From: Oreocharis arfaki | Lineage: Eukaryota > Chordata > Aves > Passeriformes > Paramythiidae | NCBI GenBank assembly: GCA_013398015.1 | Contig: VZRR01010904.1 | Coordinates: 577,526 to 641,525 of the forward strand | Length of the DNA: 64,000 bases | Direction: 5' to 3' | In this document: positions 48,061 through 61,800 of the stretch, one piece after another | Layout of the letters: each line of letters begins with the position of its first letter | Numbering within the stretch: position 1 is the first letter of the stretch | The notes under the pieces: model-generated | The model's database searches: none | What the model was told of the DNA's origin: nothing | The model's input: only the letters and a program-made list of their open reading frames with translations | Translations under genes and position numbers: made by a program

Positions 48061-51000
48061 AAAAACCAGGAAGAGCCCAGTAGCTAACAGGCTCTGAGTC
48101 CCTGTCTGCATGATTCCAAGAAAAGGAGCTTCCAAAAGCTATAAACACATTCATAAGGCAAAGATAAATGGAGAAGATACAAGCAATCACAGGATCCTTA
48201 CACAGGGAAGAGGTGTGCAACACCTTTAGCATGTCTGTATCAGAAAACTAAACAATCGGTAATGAGATCTGCTTTACCACTTCTCCCCAGAACTAGTACA
48301 GTTGTCCAATACCTCAGAATCACCGCTAGCAGGACCTGTTTTTCCTGGATGATCCACATCCTCACCTTGGGGCATTGCTTTCCATCTCTTTTCCCAGAAG
48401 ACCAAAATCCCATTCCTTGTTTTTGGTCATGCCTTCAAAACCTGACTCCAAGCTCTTACTAAAATCCTCTTGGAACAGACTTTGCAGGCAGGGTAAAAAA
48501 AGAAAAGACATCTTGAGATTGAAAAACAGCCCCTCATATACAATCCCATTAGTCATAGCATCCCAGAACTCCACTCTCTGCCCAAGACTCCTTTGAGCTA
48601 GAGCGGGTAGAACACTGAATAAAATACTGCCATGTCACAGACACTTATAATTCTTTGAGCATTAGCTTACAAAAGCCAGGGAGTCTGGTTGAGAGTGTTT
48701 TCTATTCACTTTGTGCTGTACAAACAGGCCAAAGAAAGTACAGAAAGTGGACAGTCAGGTTGGTTCCTTGATTTCTTGGAAGTCAGTGAATTGTTTCACT
48801 GTATCCTGAAAGCACCAAACATATATACCATCTGGTGCGAAACAAAGCAGTTTTACAATGGGAGTTTAAAAGTACTGATTATAATAAGTTCTGTGGAAGG
48901 AGAGTCTGTGCAGGCAAAACACAGTGTGTCTAACTGATGTATGAAAATCGGCAGAAATTTGAGGTATTTGGCCTGGCAGGAGAAAAGAGAGTGCTTGCAT
49001 ATCCTTTAGAGCTAATGGTGCAAGGTAGGTGTCTCTGAAGACAGCGGAAGGGAGATGCAGCCACACTAAGTCAGATCTTTATCTTTCTTCATTAATTACA
49101 CAGAGACAAAAATGTTAGATGACTTTGCCTATCTAGAATCCACTCCACATAGTCCTCTTTGAAGATATCAGCCTAATAAAGCATGACCAGCTCTTTTTAA
49201 AAAATAAAGTTATAACCATTGTGTCCCACTTTTCTATCACATAGATAGTAGCAGAGCAAATGTTTGCTCCAGAGTGGGACAGCCTTGGCTGTCCACCCTC
49301 ATAGACCCAGGGAAGTTCGTCTTTATCTTTCCCAGGAGAACCTCTTAACAGGTTCTGGTGTACTAAATAGAGGAGACTATTTCCTCTCTTTTTTCTAATG
49401 TGGAAAGGTACCAGGTAAAAAAGGACAGTCATGGAGTTTTGTACCTGGGACACTGTTACCCAGGGATTTCTGTGTATAAATTCTATAATTTCTGATACGC
49501 TTTCCTACTTCCTTTCCTGGAAATAACACAGATATGCCAGGTGATCGAGATTTCTCCCTTTCCAAGTTGCAAGAAATAGCTTAAACAGCTATTTGTGCGA
49601 TCAGCCACATCCATAAGTTGCTAATATGTATACGCGGGCTGTGGCACCGGGGTGGAGGAGGGCATTATGCGTGTAATACATAGAGCAAAAGCCGTAACAT
49701 AACCCCTGAGCTTTAGCCACTAACAGAGGTAGCTAACTTACCCCACAGGGACTGCTGTTCTTGCCTTTGTAGTGATGTGCTATCTGCAAGTTCATCGGCT
49801 GGCTTTCTTCAAGGCTTTCCAACTATTAGGAATAAAAGCACATATCTATCATAATATCTGAGGCGTTCATAAAGCAACATTTTCCACAGCAACTCAGTGA
49901 TGAACAAGATCAAGCAGAGAATCAGAGCTATTTTTACAAAGGAGAGAGATAAAACTATCATTTTAAGATTGTAGGTTAGGAGGGTCATTCCTCCCTTCCT
50001 TCTCCTGCTGTCAAAAATAAAACCCAGTTTGTCATAAAAGTCTCCCGTAAGTGGGTTTGCATGAATGGGCTCTACAGGGACATATGGACATGGATGGAGA
50101 AAGAGTTACTGTAAACAGCCATCCAAAGGCAGGCAATGGAGCTGAGAAGGAGCATGTGAGTGTCTCCCAAAACCTGAGGAAATCCCAATCCTCCTCCAAG
50201 CCCATGAGAATGGATAAACCCATAAAACCACGGGTCAGTTGAATTTGAGAGTGGTTGCCCATGAGCACCCATGAGTAGGTGAGGCGTCTCAAAGGATGAG
50301 GCTGCCTCCCTGAAAAGGCTGTGATCAGACATACACCTGCCCCATGGGGCTGGGAGCCTCAGAGGATGCCAAGCCAGGCTGTCCCCGGAGCCCTCAGAGC
50401 GAGCTAGGGCGGTAGATGGATAATCGTAGTAGTCTGCCTCTACTAAGAGTAATGGCTTCAGTAATACCAAATATCAGATACTAGCAGGGGTCTGAGTGGC
50501 CTATGATTTGGTAGCAGGGGAAAGGGGATTTTCAAAATTTCCAGCCTATTTTATAGTAAAACTCATCCCTCCCGCCCCCCACCCAAAGATGCCTTTTTTT
50601 TTTTTCCTCAGCCTTTCATTTTTAAGGCTGTCTTGACTACCGTTTGGGGTTTTCAGTCATTTATAATTATTTTTATCTTTTTTAGTTTACTTCACTGGAA
50701 AGACTGTAGATGCGGGGAAGGAAACACGTCTTATCAAAGCATTAAATGTTCTTGTTTTGTTTTTCAGGGACAAATAAAAAATATTACTTCAATTTAAACT
50801 GAGAGCCTATCTGAAAGGAACCAACACTTGCCAGGTAGCTCTGTTAGGAGATAACTGAGAGGCCTCCTTAAACATACTGTGATAGGAACAAATGGATACA
50901 GCTGTGCAACTGCCCACATGTTCTGGGTAGAAGAGGGCAGCAGATGCACTGTAGAAGCTGTTTCTTTCCTCAAGATTCACAGGCACTTTCTGCCTGGAAA

Positions 51001-52430
51001 TAAGCTCAGGTTAGTCTATTAGGAAATGAATAAATAGTGAGATCACTTCAGAGGCTTTTTGTAAAATTGAGTCTTCAGCAATCCTAAATATAAATCCACA
51101 TTGCTTGGTACCAATCTTGTCCTGCTCTATCTATGGTTAGAGTTTGTCTGTATATGGGAATTTAGCTACAAGATAAAACAGTCCTTTATATAAATATCTT
51201 ATGAGTCAGTCCCAGCTGTAACTCCGAAGTGGTGAAGTCGTTAAGTAAATGCTGTTAAGAGAAATGTAAAATGAGCTATGATTTCTTCACAAGAAAATGC
51301 TTTTACGGCATTTAATAAAAGAAAAAAAGATTTTTAAAAAGCAGCATTGAACCCCATGTCATGCTGTACAAATGACTATTTGAAAAGTAACAGGGTTAAA
51401 ATAAGATAAGAATCAACATGTCTGGCATAACTCCCCTGATAGGTTTACATCAGTCACACTGGGGTATCCTATGATGCTTCAGGAGATCAAATCTTACAAT
51501 ATTTTCATTATAAGATAAATGGATCTTCTATGAATATGAGAAATGTACCCTGTGCATAATGTGTTTCTGTCTGTAGATAAATCTTCGTATTATTAGCTCA
51601 CAAAACCTAGTCTGTTATTCTATTATTAAAACTGGTTAAATTATTAATATAATTTTTAATCAGTTGAATTAATGCTTATAATGGTGGCTTGTGGTAACTT
51701 TGATTTCTACTTCTTCTCACTATGAATATTAAAAAAAATATAATTAAAAGGCACACCATATTTTTGAGTTTCTTTTTTCATCTGTGGTATTTCCTGGAAA
51801 TATAAGTTATGCATTTCTTAATTTTTTTGTCACAAACCAGTTCATTCCTTTGTAGCTTCATCAAAACTGGACTGCCTGGGGAGCAAGCCAATTTCATCAG
51901 CAATTAAAAAGGTCATTCTTTTAGATTTTAAAATATACTGAGTAACATTTTTTACAGGCCATATGTTAAAATAGAACCATGTTCTGATAAGTGATCATCA
52001 TGTACACTGGCTTCGTGGGATTCTAATTTTTATTATTCTTTAATGGTTTTATTCCACATGTGTTGCTATATAACCAAAGTGTACTTGCCAGCTATGCAAA
52101 TGTAAGTGTGGGAGCATATGCTGTGTTTCTCAGATATATAGAGACAACTTGGGAAACAGGCTCCATCAGCAAGAAATTTTGTTTTGGTTCCATTGACTTC
52201 TTCATTCAGATGTTCCTGGATGCCACTGATTTGTCTTCTAAACTGCCAGTAGCTTAAAACCAGTAAAAAGCCTTGTTCCTTTGTGGTCACACCTGGCCTG
52301 CATTGCTGACACCCCCAGAGAGCTTACAAGCACTCCCTTTTGATCTGATGTCTTTACATAAGGCCCATTACAGGATGAGAATGGCCACCACACCACCTCA
52401 CCTCAAACCATGACACCACCTCACAAACAG
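48061..52430. other. unannotated non-coding stretch
   Basis: No gene is recognised. The block at 50040-50430 is GC-richer with overlapping open frames on both strands (longest 132 codons, minus strand), none with a known motif. A T run at 50588-50600 is followed by cctcag, an acceptor-like site of no proven use. The part at 51250-51830 is very AT-rich. Confidence 0.45.
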
Positions 52431-52783
52431 GGACGTGGACCAAGCAGAGGTGTTTAACACATTCTTTATCTCTGTCTTCAACACAGAGGATGGACCAAGG
52501 GCGTCTCCAGCCTTGAGCTGGAGGAACATGACTGCGAGAATGATCAAATCCCAGCTGATCCTGAACTTGTCAGGGGGTTCTTTATCCAGATGGTGACTGG
52601 GCACTGGAACAGGCTCCCCAGGAAAGTGGTCACACCACCAGCCTGACAGAGTTCAAGAAGCGTTCGGACAATGCTCTCAGGCAGATGGTGTGACTCTTGG
52701 GGATGCCCTGTGCAGGGCCAGGAGTTGGACTTGATAATCCTTGTGGGTGCCTTCAACTCATCTTTTTCTGTGATTCTATGAAC
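52431..52783 (+). repeat. CR1 LINE with internal deletion (RT N-terminus fused to 3'-UTR)
   Basis: The first part (52431-52575) translates to AEVFNTFFISVFNTEDGPRA and, further on in another frame, HDCENDQ-like residues, which belong near the start of the CR1 reverse transcriptase region. At about 52576 it jumps to the 3'-UTR: ttctttatccagatggtgac, gggcactggaacaggctccc, aggcagatggtgtgactctt, and the tail tgattctatgaac. Well over a kilobase of reverse transcriptase sequence is missing, so this is a dead internally deleted copy. The opposite-strand open frames over it are not genes. Confidence 0.9.
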
Positions 52784-52813
52784 TGTCTTGGTTTTGGTGG
52801 TTAAACCACAACA
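52784..52813 (+). mobile_element. possible 30-bp relic of an ERVL-like LTR (ends only)
   Basis: Directly after the CR1 tail the sequence runs tgtcttggttttgg and then gttaaaccacaaca. These resemble the first 14 and last 14 bases of the LTR family at 15282-15842, with everything between deleted. It also forms a small hairpin (gtggt / accac). There is no clear target duplication, and a coincidental match is possible. Confidence 0.3.
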
Positions 52814-55800
52814 ATAACTAAATTAACACTGAGAACAGATCTGTGGCTGATGGCACTCCTGGTGCTGCTACGCTGGAAGCAGATTAAGCTCACACTTCTG
52901 AGTCAGGAGGCACAGCACAAAGTAGAGGTGTGTCTATTTTCCAGGATACAAAATGAGGAACAGATCAAATATAAAACAATGGTCCCTTCTTTAGAAATGA
53001 AAACTGGACAGAAAGGCAGAAAAGAGAAATTGCTGCAAAATCCAAGACTCCAGACCAGAGGGGAAGGCAACAAAAAACAACAAAGAAGAGGTGTGAGCAT
53101 AGGCAAGGCCCATGAAAACTGGCCTCCTTCCTAGGAGAGTAAGCGGGAAGCTGAGTGTCGTGTGAGGGTCAGCACTGTGGGTTACTCAGAGTGACCTGCT
53201 CTGTGCCTTAATTGCACCTGTACAGGCAGATGACATCAGCTTTCTCAGGAGAGAGGTGAGGATGAATGGTGTAGCCTGCTTGGGCTAGCTGGCCACCATC
53301 AGGCAGCAAGGAATAGAGAAATGCTGGGAAGCGGTGGGAATTAGGAAATTATCTGAATCATGCTTTGGACCACTGCAGGGCCATTTTCCAAAGCCTTTAC
53401 TTTTTATGGCTATGACAGAAAATCCTTTACATGGAAGATGTAATAATATTAGGAAATTACGCTAAAAGGGTACTTAGCTTTTTTGATGAGGTTTAGATCT
53501 GGAGACAAGCACTGCTGCCACAAGTGGCACTGTCCAGCTTTCTGCAGAGCACTGCCTATGTTCTTTGAAACAACTCTTTCAGAAAATACGGCCTGTGCTA
53601 CCAGAACTGTTCAGCTGGAGAGAAATTATTTCCAATTTGTTTCTTTGCATATGAAATGAGGGTCAGTTTTGTCAGTGTCATGCTCTAGTTTAACAAAAGA
53701 GAAATGAGAATTCAATAGTCATGTTTCCTCTAGGATGAAAGCCTAGTCCTTCTAAATATGGCTCCTTAAATTTAAAGCATCTGAGCTTTAAGTTGCAGAC
53801 CTTAGCAAGATGATAGTAGGAAATTATTATTCACTAAGATTAGTTAATCTGTAAATGTTTTCTGAGTGTTCAGAAAAGGTGTAGGTCCATGCAGCAGCTG
53901 GTGAGTAGTACTATTTCTCTCATCTGAATCCCTGCAGATGCTAGGGAAAGGACTGTTTATCTGAGAAGCTGCTCCCTGTCTCAGAAGCACATGGTCAGAC
54001 TGTGATGCCCTGAGAAAGAAGCAGGAACAGACAATATCACACGGGAGACATCACTATTGCAATGCATGTGAGGAGGGGCTTTCCTTTTCTACCTAAAGGA
54101 CATAAGGGGAACACTCAGAATAACTGCCAAGCTGCCATGGAAAATTAAATACTTGATCCGGTGTGCTAGGTTCTGAATGATGTAGGTGTGGGAATAAGAT
54201 GTATTCTTGGGACAACTCTGATTAAAAAATTAAACACATCTAAAAATTAACTTAGATCTTGTAAAGAAGAAGGCAATTGGAGCAGATCTTTGTATAGGAT
54301 CCAAATAATTATCATGTTGAGCAGAAACATGCCTAAGGTTGAGCTACTGAGTGCAGGGTTGTGATGCGAGTGTAAGGATGGGAATGCTGTATGCCCAAGT
54401 GCATCTTTGGTCATGTGTTTTTTCCAATACTGTCTCATTCAGCTTGAAGCTAAGGAAGAGGAGAAAGAACAAACAAGTCGGTGCATAAAGGGGCCCTGAG
54501 ATTTTGGTCCTACTTGCAGTCCTGAGACGAATCTTTTCAAGCTGCTTGCATCTGTGTACAGGGAAGAAACAGTCTCACAGCAGCAGACAAAGGAAAAGTA
54601 ATAAAAAAATTAAATTAGATAAAATTAGTTTAAATAATGAGAAAGAATATAGAGGAGATGATCTCAGAGGCAGGTGCCCTTTTGAGAAAGTAGCTTTATT
54701 AGATTTTGATTTAATTTATTAAAGCTAGGCTGATGATGTCCCTTTTTAATGCTGTGTGGAACGTTATCTTTTACTCCTGTTGATGGACAACGACAAAAAG
54801 CAGTGCATTTAGAATTAAGTGTGTCTAGAGGGAGGAACTGAAAGTTTTGTTCTGTTTTTCATCTCCTCTCCCTATTTTAGCCCTATTTGTTAGTTGATAC
54901 CTGATAAATAAGCTTACTGCAGAAAAGCAACAAAATCTTAACAATTTTATGGTACCTTCTGGCAGCTAACTTGAAAATAACCTCAGTAATACAATGACTT
55001 AGATTTGGCACCTAAATAGCAAAATAAATTGAGAAATTATAATTTTGGTAGTAATTTTACTTAAAGATTTTCAGGTCTAACATGTTTTCAGTTGTCTAAT
55101 ATGTTTTAACTTCCTGTCTCTTTCAAATGAAATCCAAAGAGACATTACAGGTTCTTTCTATGCTTAGATCAAGGATGACCTAAACATTCTTTTTATCAAA
55201 CCATATTTCTTGTTCTTGCTTAACTCAGCTTCCTTACAGAGCATGTTTTAAGCAGGGAGAAATAGGGCCCTCATTCCTAAATCAAACTCCTTCATTTTCA
55301 AATGGCAATATGCCCATACCAGTTCTGGGCCCACTGCAGCAGGGCTCTACCTGGCTTTTTGTCCTTGATCTCTCTCAGTCCTAATGTAATTTTATTTCTT
55401 TTTAATAAAGGGTTTATGAAGATACTTGTAAATGAAGCAAACTCAAATTTTCCCATATATGTAGTGCTTTCTACATTGCTCTGTGACTCCATGAGAGTTT
55501 GCGAATGGCATAAAGAGAGACAAGTATAAACCAGAGTAGGAAACTATTGAATCAACCTGTGCTGATTATTTACTTTCCTCTGTGTCATTCCAATACATTC
55601 CAGGGATAGTTAGATCCTAGATGTCTAGATATCTAGGCAAGTCTCTTACTTCCTATGGTCTCATTCACAGAAGATGCTTCTCCAGCCTCTACCCCTGCTG
55701 ACTGGAAAACATGGAAAATGTTCTTTCCTTCCCAGATTCAGGCAGTCCTGAGATGGGATTCAGAATGCATTAGGAATACATTAAAGAAAAATATATATGG

Positions 55801-58800
55801 GGACCTAGGTTATTTATTAAAGAGCAGAACTGTTTTCTGCTTTGCCTAGTTTTCCACAACAGTATTTTCATCCTTGCCATCTGTCACTTAAATTAGATTC
55901 TTGAACTCCATTGAAACTTAATACATGTTGGAGGTGTGATTAATAAATATAATCAGTAATCTATTCATTCTTAAATGACTTTTACTAGCCTTATCTTGCC
56001 ACCATTCAATGTGAAAATGAGCCTTAGTTGAAAAACTAATAGCAGAATTTTTGCAGCTGCTGCAACATCCAAACATATAATATTGGTTATGCTGATTTCT
56101 GTGTTTCCTGACTTTGCTGGTCTAGATGTGACTTCAGATGGGGAAATGGGGTTAAGCAAATGGCTTTAATTCCAGTTTTTTAATGCTTTGTTGCTTTATT
56201 ATTTAAATGAAAACCAGTGAACCACTGGCCCTGAGCAGTACATTTTTTTCCTTTAAAAAATGGTAGCAGAATGGCTCAGATGTCTCTACAGAGGATGATT
56301 AGACCACTATTCTAAGCCATCTTCTGCTCTTAACCTGTACACCTAAGAAGGAACAGCAACCTCCGTGATTCAACAGTGATTCTAGATTATCAAGGATGCA
56401 TATGGGAAACAAACTTGGGCTTTGTTTTCCAACAACACTCACATTTTATACACACCTCATTTTGAGGTACCTTGTCCTACGGTTCTGTGACACAAGGCAC
56501 AGAGTAGTCATTTAGTGTAACACAAATGAAAGCTCTAAGATGTGCAGTAGATACATCGTCAGTCTCTCTTGTAATTTATTATTTACAATATGTTCTCATT
56601 CATTTGCAGTACAAAAGTACATCACTATGTGTTTTAATTTATTAAAGAGTAGACGGTTATCTCTAAGGCCCATGCTCCAGGTACAAAATAAAGCTTTTAA
56701 GCGAAAAATTTTTGGTGATTTCTGTGCAAACTCTGTGCAGTACAAGTGGCTACTCAAAAAAATTGTGCTAACGTAGCTGAAAAGCTGGTGAGTTGCCCAG
56801 ATCAGACCTAAAACTAATAATTTGGTTGGGAAAAAAATATGAAAAAGATGTGAACAACTCAAAGTAAATACTTTTCCTTTGGGAAAAAAAAATTTAAAAG
56901 TTCTTCAGAAAGATGTTCTAGATTAACAGCTTGTTCAGCACAAACATCTACTAAATATTAATATGAAGAGAAAGACATGAAGAAAAAAGTTATATTTGTT
57001 GTGCAAATCTCTGCCTTCAACAATAACAATATTGAGAGAAGATCTAGAAATGATAAGTGTCAAAGAGGAACCATCACTGAAATCAATCCACAGAATGTAA
57101 TGCCAGAATCTGTAGAAGAAAAAAAAAAAAAACCCAACTAGAAAAAAGCAAATATGCTAACTGGAAGATGTTGACTGGAAGAAAAAGGAATAATAATCGT
57201 GCTTTCCTTTTTCACTGAAGAAGCTGTGCTAACGTTTTCAAGCTGGGTATTTAAATCAACATCGTCACATAGCCATCTAAATAAATGTCCCAATTTTCAG
57301 ATTTGGTGTACTGTTGCAGCCTTTCTTGGCTCCAGAAAGTATGAATTCTCAGCACCTATGAAGATCAAGCTGTTTATGTGGGAGGTGATCATAGCAGAAA
57401 GTGAAACTGATGTGGCTTAACTTGCACGTGCAGAAACCAGCATGTCCACAGAGAGGGTATTTTTCAATGTCTGACTGCCTACCATCTTGTTCATTTGATT
57501 GCCAGTATGATAATTTTTGAAGTTAACCCAAATAGTTTTCATTCTCTGTTCATTGGCATATCACCTATATGTAATAAAGGATTGGACTCAGCTTGCAGAT
57601 TAAGGCTTTTAAATATAATCTCTGTTATGGAAAGCTAGTCAGAAGGGTCAGTGAAATCAATAGTGGTTTTTGGCAGATGCAGTGCAAAGCAGACCTGCTG
57701 TCTGTTTTGAGGGGGGCAGAAAAATGCTAAACTACAGTCTACTCTAAATTCTTGACACTCCATTCACTGTGCTGAGGCAATCTCATTGACTACCTTGGGA
57801 ACAGAGACAGCTATCTCACATATAGACAGATATAGATTATGTGTAAATACATGTAGACCTCTTACATTTAGGTATTTTAAACTGGGAGCTGAAATACCCT
57901 CACTATCACTACCATCAGGCATAAAAATTCAGTCTTGAATAGTCTCTCTATACAACCATTGTAGAATAATTGCATTCCTAGATATTAAAAAAAAAAAAAT
58001 TGTCCTATTACAGCTGTCCCCAGCAATGATCATATGTTAACGTGCTCTCAAAACCAGAGCACATAGAAAAATTACACGGTAGAAAGCACAGCTTTGGAGC
58101 CAAAGAATGGATAATTTTCCTGTTGTAGTCTTTACCAAGAAAAGATTTTTCTTTATTTATGCAGGAAGAAAATGCAAAAGTGGGTCAGCTGTGGGACAGA
58201 TTTCCAAATCTCAGTTGTGTCTCAGTGGCATAGCAAAATTGCCTGTCAAGGTACTCAAGCTAAATCTGAATTAGTTCTGTCTTGGGTAAGCCTTGGATCC
58301 TTTTATAGTCAGGGAAAAAAAAAAAAAAGGAAAATAAGTATCTTTATTCCTCTTGATCACTTCAGCTCTGGAAATGATTAGTGATAATAAAATCTGGTAT
58401 GTAGAGAGTTCTTACTGAAAAAAATCTAAATGACAACTCTTGACACTGTCTCTTTAATTCCTTTATCTGCTTTGTGGGTTTTTTTGGTCTTATTTACCTG
58501 GGCAATTCACAAATTTTTGTGTCGTGACATCAGACACGTACATAACATAGAAGAAAGAAAAAGCTCCAGTCAATGTCTGGCCCATTTGTGCTTTGCTATA
58601 CTGGACTGTTGTTACAGGTAACAGCAATGACAGGACATAGGGATTAGATAATCACTCTCTTTATCCTGAAGAAAGCCCCTTGCTTCCAGCTCTACAACTT
58701 TGGCCACCGGTAAATTTTGCAGGTGGGCTGGATTCAGTTCTTTGCATAATCAGTAGAAGACAAAGATATTCAGGTAAGATTCCCCCTCTTGTCTCTCATG

Positions 58801-61800
58801 GCCAAGTCTCTAATCCCTGTAGTATCTTCTTTCCCAATTTGATTTCTTCACATCTTTCAAATACAATAAACTGAGACACAAAAACTCTGCTGAAGCAGAG
58901 TTATTTTCTTCCACTTAACCACTTAAAGTATTTTGCTTTAATTTGTCCTTCAGTGACACCATTTTTAATTTGGCCACAGAACTGTAACACAAATGCTTTG
59001 CCCTTTAGGAACTCCAGGAGTTTCACTAGTCAGTCTTCATAGCAATTACACATATCTGAAATTAAATCAAGCAACTAGAGATACCAGACCATTGTATCAC
59101 CTAAACAACTTAGACTAAGCTATTTTAAATCTTTCCTCTGTTCTAAAACCTGCAATATTTGCTTAGTTTCACAGTTAATTGCTTCTTCAATGCCATTGTC
59201 CTTAATTCCGTGAGACATTTCTTGCAGTATATTTATTTCAACTGTACTTGCTTCCTCAATGTTTTTTATATTTCTCAAATTACTATCCTCTGCCCTGTAC
59301 TACATGCTCTTGCACTCTATGAAATTCCTGTTATTGAAGGAAAAGAGGCTCATTCTGCCTCTGAAAGCAGTGCCTTGACCAGGTTTGTTTAAAAATTAAC
59401 TCCTTTCGCTCCATTATCCATAGCTGTATCTTGTCTGAATGACCACAACGATGTCAGATTTCCTACCGTCTATGGTCACTGCAATGACAGATTTGTGTTT
59501 CCACAGAGCAAAACACTGAAGAATTAGCCTTGCAATTTACACAGGGATGTTGCCCAGCCTCCTGCCATAACCAGAGGGCTTTACAGCTGCTTGTATGTCA
59601 TGGAGTAGCCAGGGCTCTGCTCTCAAAGTTTCGGTCTGTGGAGGAGGCTCTGTGCTGAAGCCATCTGGAGTTGGTATCACGGCAGCCCCCAGCAGCACAG
59701 CCAAGACATGTCTGCAGGCTGAAAAGCTCAATCTGTAAATCACTCACCACTCCCTAGCCCCTGCCCAGCGCCCTGAAGGCAGTCACTGCCATGTGGGTGC
59801 CGCAGGTTAGGCAGAGGCAAGTATGGCTACCACAAGCTCTGCTTGAGCAAGTCTGCTCCATTCATGTTGGATGGAAAGAATTTTAATAGGCCTCCTGAAG
59901 GCAAATCTTACACACAAACCTACATGGGTTCCTCCTGCATCGTATGCTACCCCATTTGCTGACTCTGTGCTCTGCCAGATCGCCTGCACGTAGCCTGTCC
60001 CTTGGGGAAAGCAGGGGTGGTACACACACAAGTGGACTGACACGTGTTTATGGCCACTGGACCCTACATTGCCAGGGAATATGTTCATGCAGTTAAGGCA
60101 TGCAGCAGCATTTCCGTTTCTATGAACATTGCTCAAGTTTTCTACAGACTAATGAATGGATTACATTTTGTCTAATGTGGGACAATATCTGAGCTGTCTC
60201 AATCTGGCTGCTACTTCCAATTTAGGTCTTTTATTCTCCCCTGCAAAAATAGATTTAGTCCAAGCACAGTCTTCATGTTTTACCAGACCCAGCATGCCAG
60301 AGTCCTGACCCTTGAATAAAGCTCTTTTTTCACATTGCTGCTTTTAAATCAGCAAATTGCTCAGTAAGGCAAACTTGGCACCTCCTGGTAAAGCCTCTCA
60401 CGGGGCTTACGGTCCAAAACAGGGTAACAGGCCAGAGTTTCTGATTTGGATTTCTGACCATTTCATGTATCACTGGATCCACATCACACCCATATCCCAT
60501 CCACCACCCAGTTAATGTCTCATAAAATCTCGCTATTCTCTATGGAAACAGCAGGATTCCTTCCAAAATTGCTCCTGATGAGTATCAGGACCTTAGGCCT
60601 CTACCGAGCAGGCAGCTCCAGGCTCAAAATCTCCTGTTCACGTAGCTCATTCTTTCCCGCAGAAGCAATGCTGTCATGAGACACCAGTTTGGTAGGACAG
60701 AGCCAGACAATTGAGGACAGCACTCATGCTCATGAAAATATCCACTTGCTTCAGTAAACTGAAATAATCCCAGGCCCTCCACGTATGTTCACCTTCACCC
60801 AGGCTCCTCAACCAGGCATCACCTCTACAGGGCACCAGTGCATCACCAGTTTAGGGCACTGATCACCTGAGCTGCCACAAGAACTCCCTGCATCTCTTTC
60901 ATCATCATGGAACAACAGGAAAATCCTCATATTTGGGTACTTCTTTTCTTATATATGTACCAATGGATTTGACCAACATTTGCTTGTAAGAATATGGTCT
61001 ATTCCCCATTTTCTCTCTTCCTTTCTCAGGCAAGAAATGTCACCCTTCTAGTCCTACAGACATTGGTACTCGGCTGGAACTGGTGGATCAGCATATTCAA
61101 ATTTTTAAGATCATCCAATGTTCAAACTCATACTCTTCATTCACTCAGGGTAAGTGCACCTGTATGCTGAATCAAGGGAGATTGACAATCCCTCCTTCTT
61201 CCCTTTCCCACTAGGAACAAGGTGACATTTCCAAAAAGGCTCAACACCTTTGTCTCCCTTGCTCCTGGTACTTGGGAACTTCTTTTTGATGTTCTCTTTG
61301 TGGAATAGTCAAAAAACTCTACTATTAAGTATGACAAAGGGTTCATCCTCCCTTTCTCCTCCAGAAACTGCTCCTGGCATAGAATAGGAAGAGATGAAGG
61401 GGAACTAGCTGTCTCCAAGGATAGCAAGAGTCTACAGGTATAAACATTTAGTTTGGGGTACAGCTTGTAGGCAAGACACCTAAACTGAACTGTGTCTGTG
61501 TCTGTGTATGAGCTGAGTATCTAAGCCCCTATGCAATAAGGATTTAGAAGATCCATACAATAGCTTATACATAGTTAGCAATCACTGTCCTCTTGAGATT
61601 CTCTAGGATGCATTGTGTGGTCTCCACCTGCATCTCCGTAAGGGCCTTGGTGTCCCACAGATGCAGAATCACATCTTCCATGCCTGATGTTGCAAGATAC
61701 CCTGGGACATCTCAGATGGCTCTAGATGTCTAAGTTCTTTTGGTTCGTGTTTTTTTGTGGGTTTTAGGGGTGTTTTTTCACACTGGGTCAACTCTTCTTT

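Noticed and set aside
59807..60136. 109-codon minus-strand open frame in a GC-richer block
   Set aside because: No family resemblance and no supporting signals; kept only as part of an unannotated stretch.
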